Of a stretch of DNA of 64,000 bases, positions 1-13,389 are shown in pieces. The stretch spans positions 6,992,840 through 7,056,839 of the forward strand of contig NC_087181.1 of NCBI RefSeq assembly GCF_035594125.1, given 5' to 3'. This DNA comes from Scylla paramamosain (Eukaryota; Arthropoda; Malacostraca; Decapoda; Portunidae). Under the pieces are notes generated by a model. The model saw nothing but the letters and a program-made list of their open reading frames with translations, was not told the DNA's origin and did not search any database. Every line of letters begins with the position of its first letter. Position 1 is the first letter of the stretch. The position numbers and the translations under genes were made by a program.

Positions 1-200
1 ACTATACTAAGGCTTGGGAACCAGTTACCAGTTACCAGTTATCTTTTTATGTACCAGTTATCTTTTTATGTTTTAATCGTGTGAGTATGAATATTTTAGA
101 TTAATAAGACCTGTTAGATTTAGACCTTGTATGAATGATTCAATCTTTTATGAAAACACACAAGACAAATTTCATGTATGTTACGTGACCAATAAATAAA
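1..200. other. Non-satellite flanking sequence
   Basis: The first 200 bases lack the satellite landmark words (TACCAAAACGC, ATGCATGCAAA, CATTACCAAAAACGTG) that occur about every 96 bases afterwards. No gene, RNA or known element is recognised here. Two small tandem repeats are visible: a 7-base unit (CCAGTTA) at 21-40 and a 19-base unit repeated twice at 34-71. This appears to be the sequence bordering the left end of the satellite array. Whether it is unique genomic DNA or another repeat cannot be told from the window. Confidence 0.6.
34..71. repeat. Two tandem copies of a 19-bp unit
   Basis: The unit ACCAGTTATCTTTTTATGT is present twice head to tail with a period of 19, preceded by an overlapping 7-bp CCAGTTA tandem. 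It is a small local duplication outside the satellite. Confidence 0.8.

Positions 201-263
<63 letters not shown>
201..263. repeat. (ATT)n microsatellite at array edge
   Basis: About 21 uninterrupted ATT/TAT trinucleotides. The run separates the non-satellite flank from the first recognisable satellite monomer, which starts at about 265 with a degenerate GAGT..TTCACATTGTTA segment. Confidence 0.95.
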
Positions 264-2805
264 GTTATGAGTATTATTCACATTGTTATATACAAAAAAG
301 CGGGAAAATTCATGCAAAGTATCCTATGTTGGAATAACGAAAAGACGTTACGAAAAAAGTGTATTATGAGTGTTTTTGAACTTCTGAGGCTACAAAACGC
401 AAAAACGCGTTTTGGTAAGTATTAAGTTCACAAACACTCAAAAGACACTTTTTTCATAATATTCTTTTGTATTAATTACCATATGCGGCGATTTCCATAC
501 TTTTTAGGGTTTTGATGGCTACAAGGCTGTGAAACACTTAAAAGACACGTTTCTGGTAATGTCAAAGGAAAGCACCCTATATATGAAAACAAAATAGTAT
601 TTTATCAAAATAATATTTTAACCTACTTATGTACCAAAACGCTAAAAAAAAAAAAAAAATCATGCAAAAGTATTTTTCTTTTTTATGGAGAAACATAACT
701 TTATCAAAAACATATATTTTGAATGTTTTAAGCTTGTTACGTACAGGAATGACAAAATCCATGAAAACCATTCTATATGGGGAAAGGAGAACAAGAAACG
801 TATGTTATGAGAGCTTTTGAGCTTTTTAGTTACCTAAATGGTAAAACGCATGAAAAGCATTCTATATCGAGAAACAACAACATTACCAAAAAACGCGTAT
901 TTTGAATGTTTTCCCATTATTATGTACCAAAACGCCAAAATGCTTGCAAACCCGACCAAATGAGGAAATAACTTTACGAAAAAACGAGTCTTTTGAATGT
1001 TTGTTTTTATCTATATACCAACCGAAATGCTGAAAATCATGTAAAAACACTCTTTATGTAGAAACTTAGTAACAATACCAAAAACTAGTATTTTTTATTT
1101 TATTTTATTTTATTTTTTTCCAGATTGTTACATACAAAAACGCCAAAATGCATCCAAAGCATTTTATAGGGGGAAACGAAAAGACATTACGAGAAAAGTG
1201 TATTATGGGTGTTTTTGAGCTACAAAGGTACCTAAACAGTGAAACGCATCAGTAGGACTATATATGGAGAAACACAATATTATAACCAAAAACGTGTATT
1301 TTGAGTATATTTTACAGTTAGGTATCAAAACCATAAAATGCATGCAAAGGACCCTGTATGAGGAAAGGAAACGAGATTTTCAGAAACATGTCTTTAAACT
1401 TTAAAGGGTTTTTATAAGCGTTCTAGGCACCAAAACGAAAAAAAAAAAAAAATGGAAAGCACCAAATGGAAAATATTACCAAAAACGTCTCTTTTATATT
1501 GTTTTGGATATGTACCAAAGCACTGAAAACAAAGTAAAAAAAAACCTTGAAGAAACATCATAAATTTACTAAAACCTTGTATTTCTAGTGTTTTTGAGCT
1601 TATTATGAAGAAAAATGCATGGAAAGCTACTTATAAGGGGAAACGAAACGACATTCCAAGAAACGTCTTTGCGGGTTTTTATGCATGTTTGGCACCAAAA
1701 CGCTGAAAAAAAAAAGCATGGAAATCACACTATACGAGAATAAAAAACATTCCCTAAAACGTGTCTTTTGACTGTTTTCAGCTTCTTACCCACCAAAACG
1801 CTAAAACGTACGTAAAAAGACCCTTTATTGAGAAACAGAATATCACTACAAAAAAAGAAATAGTATTTCTTAGTGTTTTTAAGCATGTTCCGTACAAAAT
1901 ACACTAAAATAAATGCAAAGGACCATATATGGGGAAACGAAAGGGCATTACGAGAGATGTGTATTATGTTTTCTTGAGTCTCTTAGGTACCAAAATCCTA
2001 AAACGCATTAATAACACATTATAACGAGGAACAGAACATTACTAAAAACATATATTTTGATTTTTTTTTCCAATAATTAAGTACCAAAACGCCAAAATGC
2101 ATGGAAAACCCAACATAAGGGAAAACAAAATTTACAAAAAAAAAAAGACTTTTCATTGTTTTTGAGCTACTTACGCACCGAAACGCTAAAATACATAAAA
2201 AAAGACATTTTAAGGAAAAATAGAATAATATTACCTAAAACAACTATTTTGAGTGTTTTTGAGCTTGTTAGTACAAAAACGCAAAATAAAAGCACGTGAA
2301 GGATCTTATATGTGGAAAAGAAAAGACATTACGAGAAATGTGTATTATAGGTGTTTTTTAAGCTTCTTATGTACCAAACGATAAAAAAGTAACAATACGA
2401 CTCTATATGGAGAAACATATTATCGTGACCATAAACGTGTATTAGAGTGTATTTCACAGTTAGATACCAAAAAGCCGTAATACATGTAAAACACTCTATA
2501 CGGGGAAAGGAAACAAGATTTCCAGAAATGTGTGTTTTGAGTGATTATGAGCGTTCTAGGCACCAAAACGATAAGTAGCACGAAAGGCACACTGTATGGG
2601 AAAAGAAAACAATGCTACAAAAAAATTCACTTTTCATTGTTTTTCACCTATTTATGTACTAAAAGTCTGAAAAGCATGTAAAAATCCCTTTATGGAGAAA
2701 GAGTATACCTTTACCAACAACGTGTATTTTCAGATGTTTTGAGCTTCTTATGTAGAAAAATCCCAAAATGCAATGCAAACTACTTTACAAAGGGAAACGA
2801 AAACA

Positions 2806-3160
2806 CATTACGAAAAACATATATTATTAGATTTTTTTAGCTTTTTAGATATCAAAATGCTTAAACTCATAAATATCACAGTATATGGAGAAAAAGAATA
2901 AAATAAAAAAAAACGTGTATTTTGAGTGTTTACCCATTATAAGGTAGCAAAACGTCAAAATGCATCCAATGCCTCCAATATTGGGAAATGAAATGACATT
3001 ACCAGAAACGTGTTTTTCGAGCGCTTTTGAGCGTGTTAGGCACCAAAACTCTAAAAAGCATGGAAGTCACTCTGTATCCGAATAAAAGACAATACTGCGA
3101 AAAAAAACATATCTTTTGAGAGATTTAGAACTTATTACCTACCAAAACGAGAAAACTCAT
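2806..3160 (+). repeat. Local satellite duplication, copy 1
   Basis: This stretch recurs almost unchanged at about 4,195-4,545, an offset of 1,389 bases (near three 5-mer units). Private variants are shared by both copies, such as ACCCATTATAAGGTAGC, ATCCAATGCCTCCAATATTG and GTCAC(T/C)CTGTATCCGAA, and are absent from other monomers. That marks a recent duplication against the diverged background. Confidence 0.85.
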
Positions 3161-4137
3161 GGAAAACACACTTTTTAACGAAATATAATAATATTACCAA
3201 AAAACAAGCATTTAAAAGGTTTTAAGCTTCTTACGTAGAAAATTACCTCAAATACAAAATACTGCATATGGAGAAAAAAAAAAGTCATTACGATTGCAAT
3301 ATAAGTGTTCTTTAGCATCTTTGGTAGCAAAATGGGAAGACGCGTTGATACCACTCTATAATTAAAAACAGAACAACATTACCAAAAACATGTAATTTGA
3401 GTGTTTTTCACATTATTAGATACCAAAACGACAAAATTCGCAGAAAAAGCCTTTTACATTGAAAAACGAATCGACATTTCAAAAAACGAATCTTTTGCGT
3501 GTTTTTTGTCCATGTTAAGGAACAAAACGCTTAAAAGCATGGAAAGTGACTTGTATGGAAGTAGAAAACATTACCAAAAACGTGTTTTTAAGTTTTTCTC
3601 AGCTGCTTTCCAAAACGCTAAAACGCATACAAAGTGGAGAAACAGAATAATATTACGAGAAACAAATATTTTGGGTGTTTTTAAGCTTGTTACGTACAAA
3701 AACGCCAAAAAGCATGCAAAGTCCTGAAGTGGAGAAACGAAAAGACATTGCGAGAAACGTGTATTACAAGTGTTTTTTTTTTTTTTTTATTATTCGGTAC
3801 CAAAACGATGAGACTCTTCAAGCGCACTCTATATGGAGAAACAAAATAACACTATTAAAAACTAGTATTTCCAGTGTATTTCAAATTGTTAGATGCGAAA
3901 ACGCAAAGATGCAGGTAAACCACCGTATATGGCTAAAAGATTTGATATTACTAGAGACGTGTCTTTGAGTGCTTATGAGCGTGTTAGGAAACAAAATGCT
4001 AAAAAGGGAAACAATCCTACATAGTGAAACAAAAACAAGATTAAAAAAAAAAAAACGTACAAAAAGGTAAAGAAAAGACAATACGAGATATGTGTATTAT
4101 GGGTGTTTTTTTTTTCTTATGTACCAAACGATAAAAA

Positions 4138-4186
4138 ATACCAACCAAAATACCAAAATACCAAAATACCAAAAAATACCAAAAAG
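4138..4186. repeat. ATACCAAA minisatellite inside a monomer
   Basis: Five to six imperfect copies of an 8-base ATACCAAA unit. The word derives from the TACCAAAAC box of the satellite monomer, so this looks like slippage expansion of part of one monomer. Confidence 0.8.
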
Positions 4187-4194
4187 GAAAAAAC

Positions 4195-4545
4195 ATTACG
4201 AAGAACATGTATTATCAGATTTTTTTTAGCTTTTTAGATATCAAAATGCTTAAACTCAAAAATATCACACTATATGGAGAAAAGAATAAAATAAACAAAA
4301 AACGTGTATTTTGAGTGTTTACCCATTATAAGGTAGCAAAACGTCAAAATACATCCAATGCCTCCAATATTGGGAAATTAAATGACATTACCAGAAACGT
4401 GTTCTTCGAGCGTTTTTAAGCGTTTTAGGTACCAAAACGCTAAAAAGCATGGAAGTCACCCTGTATCCGAAAAAAAAAACAATATTGCGAAAAACATATC
4501 TTTTGAGAGCTTTGGAACTTCTTACGTACCAAAACGAGAAAACGC
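4195..4545 (+). repeat. Local satellite duplication, copy 2
   Basis: Partner of the segment at about 2,806-3,160, with the same private variants in the same order. It is immediately preceded by a short ATACCAAA tandem at 4,138-4,186. Confidence 0.85.
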
Positions 4546-5147
4546 ATGAAAACCAGGGACCAGAAAAAAAAAATAAATAAATAAAAGTGTCTTTTCAGTG
4601 TTTTGAGCTTATTATATAATGAAATACTAAAACGCATGTAAAACACCCTTTATGGGTAAAGAGAATTACTTTAAGAAAATCAAGTGCTTTAAATGTTTTT
4701 TGTGCTGTTACGCAGAAAAATGCAAAATTCAAGAAATCTATCCTATATGAGGAAATGAAAGGACATTACAAGAGACGTGTATTATGAGTTTTTTTTTTTT
4801 TTTTAGCTTCTTAGATACCAAAATTCTAAAACACAAATTGCACTATGTATGAAGAAACATAACATTAGTAAAAATGTTTATTTTCAGTGTATTTCACATA
4901 ATAAGGTACCAAAGCACCAAAATGCATGCAAAGCACCCTATTTCCCGAAAAGAAGCGACATTCCAGAAACTAGTTTTTAGTGATTATAACCGTGTTAGGC
5001 ACCAAAACTCACGAAAAGCACCCTATATCGGGAAACAAAACTTTACGAAAAACGATTTTTTTGTGTGTGTGTTTTTGAGCTACTTCCGTATTAAGACGAT
5101 AAAACATTTGCAAAAAAAAAAACCCCTTAATGGAGAGAAAAATAAAT

Positions 5148-5184
5148 ATTATTATTATTATTATCATTATTATTATTATTATTA
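5148..5184. repeat. (ATT)n microsatellite
   Basis: ATT repeats with one CATT interruption, embedded where a monomer should carry its GAAACAGAATAACATTACC segment. Confidence 0.9.
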
Positions 5185-7173
5185 AAAATAAGTATTATGA
5201 GTGTCTTTTAACTTGTTTTGTACAAAAAGCGTTTTGAGTGTTTTGTGTTTTTTAGCTGACGTACTAAAACGCTAAAAAGACTGGAAAACACAGTTTATGG
5301 AGAAACAAAATAACATTACAAAAACGTTTATTTTCAATGTTTTGAGCTAATTATGTACAAAATACCAAAATCCATGAAAAGTAGCGTATTTCAGAAATAA
5401 AACGATATTACAAAAAACGTGTATTATAAATGTTCCTGAGATTCGTAAGTACCAAATCGCTGAATCGCATGATAGAAAAAAAAAAGAACAACTTTCCTCC
5501 CTCCTCAAAAAAAAGTCTGTTTTCAGTGCTTTTTAATTTGTTAAGTAGCAAAAAGCCTAATGGTTGTGAAACACCCTGTATCGGAAAAGGAAAGGACATT
5601 ACGAGAAACGTGTATTATGAGTGTTTTTGAGGCTCTTATGTATCAAAACTCTAAACGCGTGAATAGCACTACATATGAAGAAAGAAAATATTACTAAAAA
5701 CATATGTTTTGAGTTCTTTGTTTTTCGTTTTTTGTTAGATTGTAAAATGCACAAATAAATACTAATTACTCTATACTGAGAAAAATATAATATGACTAGA
5801 AACATGTTTTTTGAGTGTTTTTGAGCGTGGTAGGCACCAAAACTAAAAAAAAAAAAAAAAAAACGGAATACAAAACTTTACCAAAAACGTGTCTTTTGAG
5901 TGGAAAACTTTCTTATGAAGAAACAGAACAACATTGCAAAAAAAAAAGCGTATTTTGAGTATTTTTAGCTTCTTAGCAATAGAAATGTCAAAATACATGC
6001 AAAACACTTTATATGATGAAACAAAATTATATTATCAGAGTGTTTTTTTTTTTTAGATTTTTAAGCATCAAAAAACGGTGGACAACATTCAATATGGAAA
6101 AACAGAACAGCATTACGAAAAACGTGTATTTTGAGTGTTTTTCACATTGCTGGTACAAAAAAAGCCAAAATACATGCAAAACACTCAATATGAGTAACCG
6201 AAACACATCTTTTGAGTGTATTTGAGCGTTTTAAGCACAAAAACGCTAGAAAGCATGGAAAGCATCTTATATAAGAATATAAATCTTACTCCTTAAGTAG
6301 AAAAACGGCAAAATGCAAGCAAAGTACCCGATATTGGGAAACGAAACGATATTACCACAAACGTATATAATACGTACTTCTGAGCTTTTTAGGAACTAAA
6401 ACCTTAAAGCGCGTGAAAAGCACTCGATGTGGAAAATTTTAAAAACATTACCAAAAATGTGTTTTGAATGTTTTTTTTTTTCAAAATCGTGATTTGAAGA
6501 AACAGAATAATGTTAAAAAATAAAAAAAACGTGTAGGTATGTTTGACCAAAACGCAAAAATAAATGAAAACCACTCTTTATGGGGAATCGAAAAGGCATT
6601 ATGAGAAACATGTAAAATGAGTGTTTCTGAGCCTACTATGTACCAAAACGCAAAAAAAAAAAAAAAGAAAAAAAACACGTGAATAGTATTCTATATAGAG
6701 ACACAAAACATAAAAAAAAGTGTAATTTGAGTGTTTTCCAAATTGTTAGGTATTAAAACAGTAAAATGCATGCATAGCACTCTCTATGGTGAAATAAAAC
6801 AATATTACAAGAAATGTATATTATAATTATTTTTGTGCATGTTACACAATAAAACGCGAAAAAGCATGGAAAGCACGGTATATTAGAAAACAAAACATTA
6901 CCAAAAACGTTCCTTTTCAGTCTTTTTGAGGTACTTACCTACCAAAACGCTAAAACGGATGGAAAACACCCTTAATTGAGACATAGAGTAACATTAGCAA
7001 AAAACAAGTATTTTCAGTGATTATGAGCCTTTTACTTAGATAAAAACGAAAATGCATGCAAAACGTGTATACGGAGTGTTTTTGAGCTTCTTAGGTACCA
7101 AAACGCGAGAATGCGTTGAATAACACTCTATATGAAGAATCATAACAACATTATCAAAAACGAGAATTTTGAG

Positions 7174-7262
7174 TGTTTTTTTTACATAGGTACCGAAAAG
7201 CTATCCTACCTATGTAAAAAAACATTCAAAGTGCGATATAGAGTGGGATGCACTCTATATCG
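7174..7262. repeat. Two adjacent hairpins in satellite
   Basis: The first fold pairs TTTTTTTACATAGGTA (about 7,177-7,192) with TACCTATGTAAAAAAA (from about 7,207). The second pairs CGATATAGAGTG (7,234-7,245) with CACTCTATATCG (7,251-7,262) around a 5-base loop. The arms are satellite words in opposite orientations. Confidence 0.8.
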
Positions 7263-9973
7263 GGAAACAAAGCGGCATTAACAGAAACGTGTATTTTTAT
7301 TATTTTTAGCGTTTTAGACACCAAAACAATAAAAATGCTTGGAAAGTAACCTATTTTGGACTTGAAAACTACATTACCAAAAAAGAAGTCATTTGTGTGT
7401 TTTGAACTATTTACGTACCAAAACGCTAAAACTCATGCAAAATTAATGAGAGAAAAAAAAAGAATGTTGTTAGGTAAAGAGTCGGCAAAATGCATGCAAT
7501 GTACCCTAAATGATGAAACATAACGATATTACCACACACACATGTATTATGAATGTTATTTACCTTAGCTAACGAAACACTGAATAGCAATCTTCAGTAT
7601 ATGAAGTAACAGAATATTACAAAAATCGTGTGTTATAAGTGTTAGTGTTACTGGTATGTACGAAGACGCGAAAATTCACGCAAAGTATCCTATACTCGTA
7701 TGTATTAACGAAAGGACACTACAAAAAAAAAAAAAAAAAGTATTATGAGTGCTTTTCAGCTTCTTAGGTTCCAAAAAACATACCAACAAAAAAAAAAAAA
7801 AAACCTTATGTGTGTTTATAAGCATGTTATGCACCAAAACGCTAAAAGCATGGAAATCACCCTGTAAAGGAATACCAAACAACATCACCGAAAACTTATC
7901 CTTTGAGTGTTTTTAGCTTTTTACGTACCAAAATACTAAAACGCATGCTAAATACACTTTATGGAAAAAGAATAGCATTTCCAGAAACAAATATTTTGAG
8001 TTTTTTTTTTTTTTTTAGCTTAATACGTTAAAATTCATGAAAAGAATCCTATTTGAGGTAATGAAAGAACATTACTAGAAATACGTATTATGAGTGCTTT
8101 GTGAGTGTCTGAGGTGTCTTAGGTACCAAAACGCTAAAACACATGAATAACACTCTATCTCGTAAAAAGAACAACATTATCTAAAATAAATATTTTGATT
8201 TTTTTTTTCTTACACATTTTTAGGTACCAGAACGCCAAAATGCATGCAAAGTACCTTCACTTCTGAATTGAAATTTCGTTTACAGAAACATGTCTTTCGA
8301 GTGTCCTTTGAAGGCACGAGAACACTAAAAAGCATGGAAAATATGAAAAAGTACTTGGAAAAAAAAATACCAAAACGTGTTTTTTGAGCGTTTTTAGCTA
8401 TACGTTCTGAAACGCTAAAACACTTGCAAATCAGTTTTTATAGTGAAAGAATAATAACTTTAACAAAAAACGTGCATTTTCGGTTTTTTCAGCTTGCTAC
8501 GTACAAAACCGCAAATATGTATTGGAAGTACACTACATCGGGAAACAAAAGAACATTACGATAGACGTGTATTATGAGCTTAGGTACCAAAATGCATAAA
8601 AGGCATTAATAGCAGTCTATATGGAGAAACAGGATAACAATACATAAATTGTGTATTTGGTGTTTTTCACATCGTTAGATAACAAAACAACAAAATGCAT
8701 ACAAATCAAACTTTACGGTGAAATGATACATTACAGGAAACGTATGAGTGTTTTTGTGCATGTTTTACAATAAAACCCTATAAAAGTATCGAAAGCACTC
8801 GGTATCATAAAACAAAATTGCCAAAAACGTTCCTTTTGAGTGTTTTGAGGTACTAACCTAACAAAACACTAAAACGCATTGAAAGACAAAGAGACACAGT
8901 GTAACAATATTTTTTTTTTCTGCTTGTTACGTACATAAATGCCAAATGCATGCAAAGTACTCTATATGGGAAAACGAAAGGACATTACGAAAAACGTGTT
9001 TTAGGAATGTTTTTTTTTTTGTGCTTCTTAGATACCCAAAAGCAATTTTTTTTTCTTAATAGCACTCCAAATGGAGAAACAACAATATTACCAAAAACGT
9101 GTATTTTTTTTTTTTTTTCTTATTTACAGTTATGTACCAAAACACCAAAATGCATGCAATGTGCCCTATATGGGAAAAAGAAACGACATTAAAAGAAATG
9201 TGTCTTTTGGGTATTTTTGTGCATGTTAGAGAACAAAACGCTAAAAAGCCTGGAAAGCACCCTATATAGGAAAACAAAACGAGTCTTTTCAATTTATTTG
9301 AGCTCCATACGTACCAAAATGGTAAAACGCACGTAAAACACCCTTTTTTTGGAGACAGAGTAATATTCCAAAAAAAAAAAAAAAGAGTATTTTCAGTGTT
9401 TTTGAACTTGTTACGTACATAAACGCCAAATTGCATGCAAAGCAACCTATTTGGGGAGACAAAAAAACAATACAAGAAACGAATATTATGAATGTTTTTG
9501 AGCTTCTCAAGTACCAAAGCGCTAAAACGGATGAATAGCGCTCTATCTGGAGAAATAGAACACTACCAAAAAAACATGTATTTTGAGTGTATTTCACATT
9601 GTTAGGTATCAAAAAGCCAAAATACATGTAAAGCACCGTATATGGAGAAAGGAAACGACATTTTAATAAACGTTTTTGTTGAATGATTATGGACGTGTTA
9701 GGCACGGAAACGCTAAAAAAGACTGAAAGTAACCTATATGGGAAAGCAATACATCATAACCAAATACTTTTCTTTTTTATTGTTTTTAAGCTACTTACGT
9801 ACTAAAACGCTAAAACGCAGGCAGTATAACTTTATCGAAAACGTGTATTTTTAGAGTTTTTGAGCTTTTTACGTATAAAAATTCTAAAATACATGGAAAG
9901 TACTATATATGGGGAGAAAAAATAATATTAAGAAAAGCGTGTATTATGAGTTATTAAGCTTGGGTACCAAAAC

Positions 9974-10145
9974 GTTAAAAGGCATGAATAGCACTCTGTA
10001 TGGAGGAAGAAAACATCATTACCAAAGACATGTGTTTTGAGTGTTTTTCCCAGTGTTACCTAACTCTAGGAAAAACACTCAAAACACACGTCTTTGGTAA
10101 TGATCTTTTCTTTCTCCATACAGAGTGCTATTCATGCCTTTTAAC
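9974..10145. repeat. Large fold-back palindrome in satellite
   Basis: The left arm at about 9,974-10,050 (A-type monomer, + orientation) is followed by an 18-base spacer. A near-perfect reverse complement follows at about 10,069-10,145. Paired words include ATGAATAGCACTCTGTATGG against CCATACAGAGTGCTATTCAT. A handful of mismatches separate the arms, so the event looks recent relative to ordinary monomer divergence. Confidence 0.88.
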
Positions 10146-10386
10146 CATGCCTTTAACCAAACATGCAAAGCCATCTATATTGGGAAACGAACCAACATTA
10201 ACAGAAGCATGTCTTCTGTGTGTTTTTCTGCGTGTAAACGTATAAACGTTTAACGTTAAAAAGCATAAAAATGACCCTATATGGAAAAATAAAACATTAG
10301 CAAAAACGTGTCTTTTGAGTGATTTGAACTACTTACGTACCAAAACGCCAAAACACATGCAAAACACCTTTTATAGAGAAACAGAA

Positions 10387-10414
10387 AATATATATGCATA
10401 TATATATATATATA
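10387..10414. repeat. Short (TA)n tract
   Basis: TA repeats with one GC interruption (TATATGCATATA). It replaces the end of a D-type monomer after GAGAAACAGAAA. Confidence 0.85.
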
Positions 10415-13357
10415 GTGAAAGGAAATTATCTTTTCAGAAACGTGTCTTTTGAGTGTTTATGGGTGTGCTAGGCAACAAAACGCTACAAAGCATGGAAAGC
10501 ACCCAATATGGAATAGAAAAACATTACCAAAAAACGTGACATTTCAGTGTGTTTGACTTTTTTTTTTTTTACCAAAAACGTGACATTTAAATGTTTTTAT
10601 ACTTTATTTCGTACCAAAAAGCTAAGTCATGCAAAACACGCTTTATAGGGAAATATAATAATATTACCACCCCCAAAAAAAGTTTTGAGTGTTTTTGAGC
10701 TTCTTACGTAAAAATAACGTCAAATTCCATGGTAAGTACCTTATATGGGAAAATGGAAATACTTTACGAATAACATGTATTATAAGTGTTTTAAAGCTTT
10801 TTAGGCTCCAAAACGCGATAACACATAAATAGCTCTCTATATGGCATGGAAAAAACAGGACATTACCAAAAACGTAATTTTGAGTGTATTTCACATTGTT
10901 AGGTACCAAACCGATAAAATGCATACAAAGCACTCTTCATGTGGAAAAGAAGGGAAATTTCAAGAAACGTGTCTTTTGAGTGTTTATCAATGTACTATGC
11001 ACCAAACGCTAAAAAAAAAAAAAAAAGAATATGGAAAAAAAAGTATGTGAAAAAGTATGTGAAAAAAATATTACGAAACATCTATTTTCACTACTTACTA
11101 AAACGTTAAAACTCAAGCAAAACAACCTTTATGGAGAAAGATAATAACATTACCAAAAACAAGCATTTTTAGTGTTTTTGAGCTTGTTGCAAATAAAAAC
11201 GCAAAGCACCCTATACAGAAAAAAGAAAAGACATTGCAAGAAACATGTATTGTGTCTTTTTGAGCTTCTGAGGTACAAAAAAGTTAAAAAGCATGAATAG
11301 AACTTTATATGGAGAAACAGAACAATATTAGCAAAAACGAGCATTTTGTGTATATCGCATTGTTACGTAGCAAAAAGAAATTAGAATGCATGCAAAGTAC
11401 TCTAGGGGTTAGAGGGAAAGAAAACGGGATTTCCAGAAACGTGTTTTTTAAATGTTTATGAGCGTGCAAGGCACTAAACCGATAAAAAGCATGAAAAAAG
11501 CACCATATATGGGAAAAAAATGATCGGAAACGTCTTTCATCAGTTTTTTTTCAGCTACATACTTACCAAAACGCTAAAACGTATTCAAAAAACCCTTTAT
11601 GTAGAATCAGAATAACATTACCAAAAACATGTAATTTGTTTTCTGCTTGTTAAGTAGAAAAATGCAAAAATGTATGGAAAATACTGTTACGAAAACTAAA
11701 AGAAATTACGAGAAACATATATTGCGAGAGATTTACAGCTTTTTAGGTACCAAATGCTAAAATAAATGAGTAGCACTCTATACCAAGAAACAGAACAACA
11801 TTAAGAAAAACCTTAATCTGAGTGTATTTCACATTCTTAGGTGCCAAAGCGCCAATATGTTCGCAAACCACCCAATATGGTAAAGGAAATGAAATTTCTA
11901 GAAATGTGTCTTTTGAGTGTTTATGAGCGTGTTAAACACCAAAACGCAAAAAAAGAAAAAAATGGAAAGCTCTAAAACATTACATAACAAAAAAATCTCA
12001 TTTTCAGTATTTTTTAGTTACATTAGTACCAAAACGCAAAAACGTATGCAAAACACATTTTATGGAGAAACAAACATCACGAAAAATAGCTTGTTACGGA
12101 GAAGAACGCCGGAATTCATGGAAAATATCTAAATGGGGAAAAGAAAAGACCATACGAAAGGCAAGTATTATGAATGTTTTTGAGTTTTGATGTACCAATA
12201 TAGTAAAACATATGAACAAAACTCTATACGAAGAAAGAGAACTTACCAAAATCGTTTATCTATAGTGTTTTTCACATTGTTACGTACGAAAAATCCAAAA
12301 TACTTGCAAAAATCTCCTATATGGTGAAACGAAACGAAATTACGAGGAACGTGTCTTTTAAGTGTTATTAAGCCTGATAGACACCAAACATTATAAACCA
12401 TGGAAATCACCCATATGGGAATACTAAACAACAAGTCGAAAAGTATGTTTTATGAATGTTTTCAGCTTCATACGTAATAAAACGCTGAAATGCATGCAAA
12501 GCACCTTTTATGAAGACAGAAAATAACATGACCAAAAAAAAAGTATTTTGAGTGTTTTTGAGCTTATTACATAGTAGATAATGTACGCTACATGGGGAAA
12601 CGAAAAGGCATTTCGAGGAACGTGTATTATAACTATTTTTGAGCTCCTTACGTACCAAAACGGGAAAACACGCTAATACCACTACCACTAATATGGTGAA
12701 ACAAAACATTACCAAAAATATGTTAATTTAGTCTTTTCACATTGTTAGATACCAAAATACCAGAATTCATATTTATATTGGGAAAGAAAACGACATTATT
12801 AGAATCGTCTCTCTTGAGTATATATGTGCGTATTATCCACCAAAACGTTAAAAAAAACATGAAAACACTCAACTTGGTTATGAAAATATTATCCACAACG
12901 TTTCTTTTGATTTTTTTTTTTTTAGCTTCTTGCGTACCAAAACGCTAAAAAGCATGAAAACACCCTTCATGGAGAAAAAAAACATTACCAAAAAACAAGT
13001 GTTTTGAGAGTTTTTGAGCTTGTTACATAGAAAAAACGCAAAAGTGCATAAAGAGTACCTTATATGGGGAAACCAAAAAATATTAGGAGAAACGTGTATT
13101 GTGAGTGTTTTTAGCTTCTTGGGTACCAAAACGCGAAAAAGCATGAATACCACTCTATATGGAGAAAGAGAAAAACATTACCAAAAATCTTGTATTTTGA
13201 GTGTATTTCACATTATTAGGTACTTAAACGCCAAAATTCATGTAAAGCACACAATATGGGAAAGGAGTCGAAATTTGCAGAATTGTGTATTTTGACTGTT
13301 TATGTGCATTTTAGGCACCAAAAACGCTAAAGAGCATAAAAATCACCCTATACTGGA

Positions 13358-13389
<32 letters not shown>

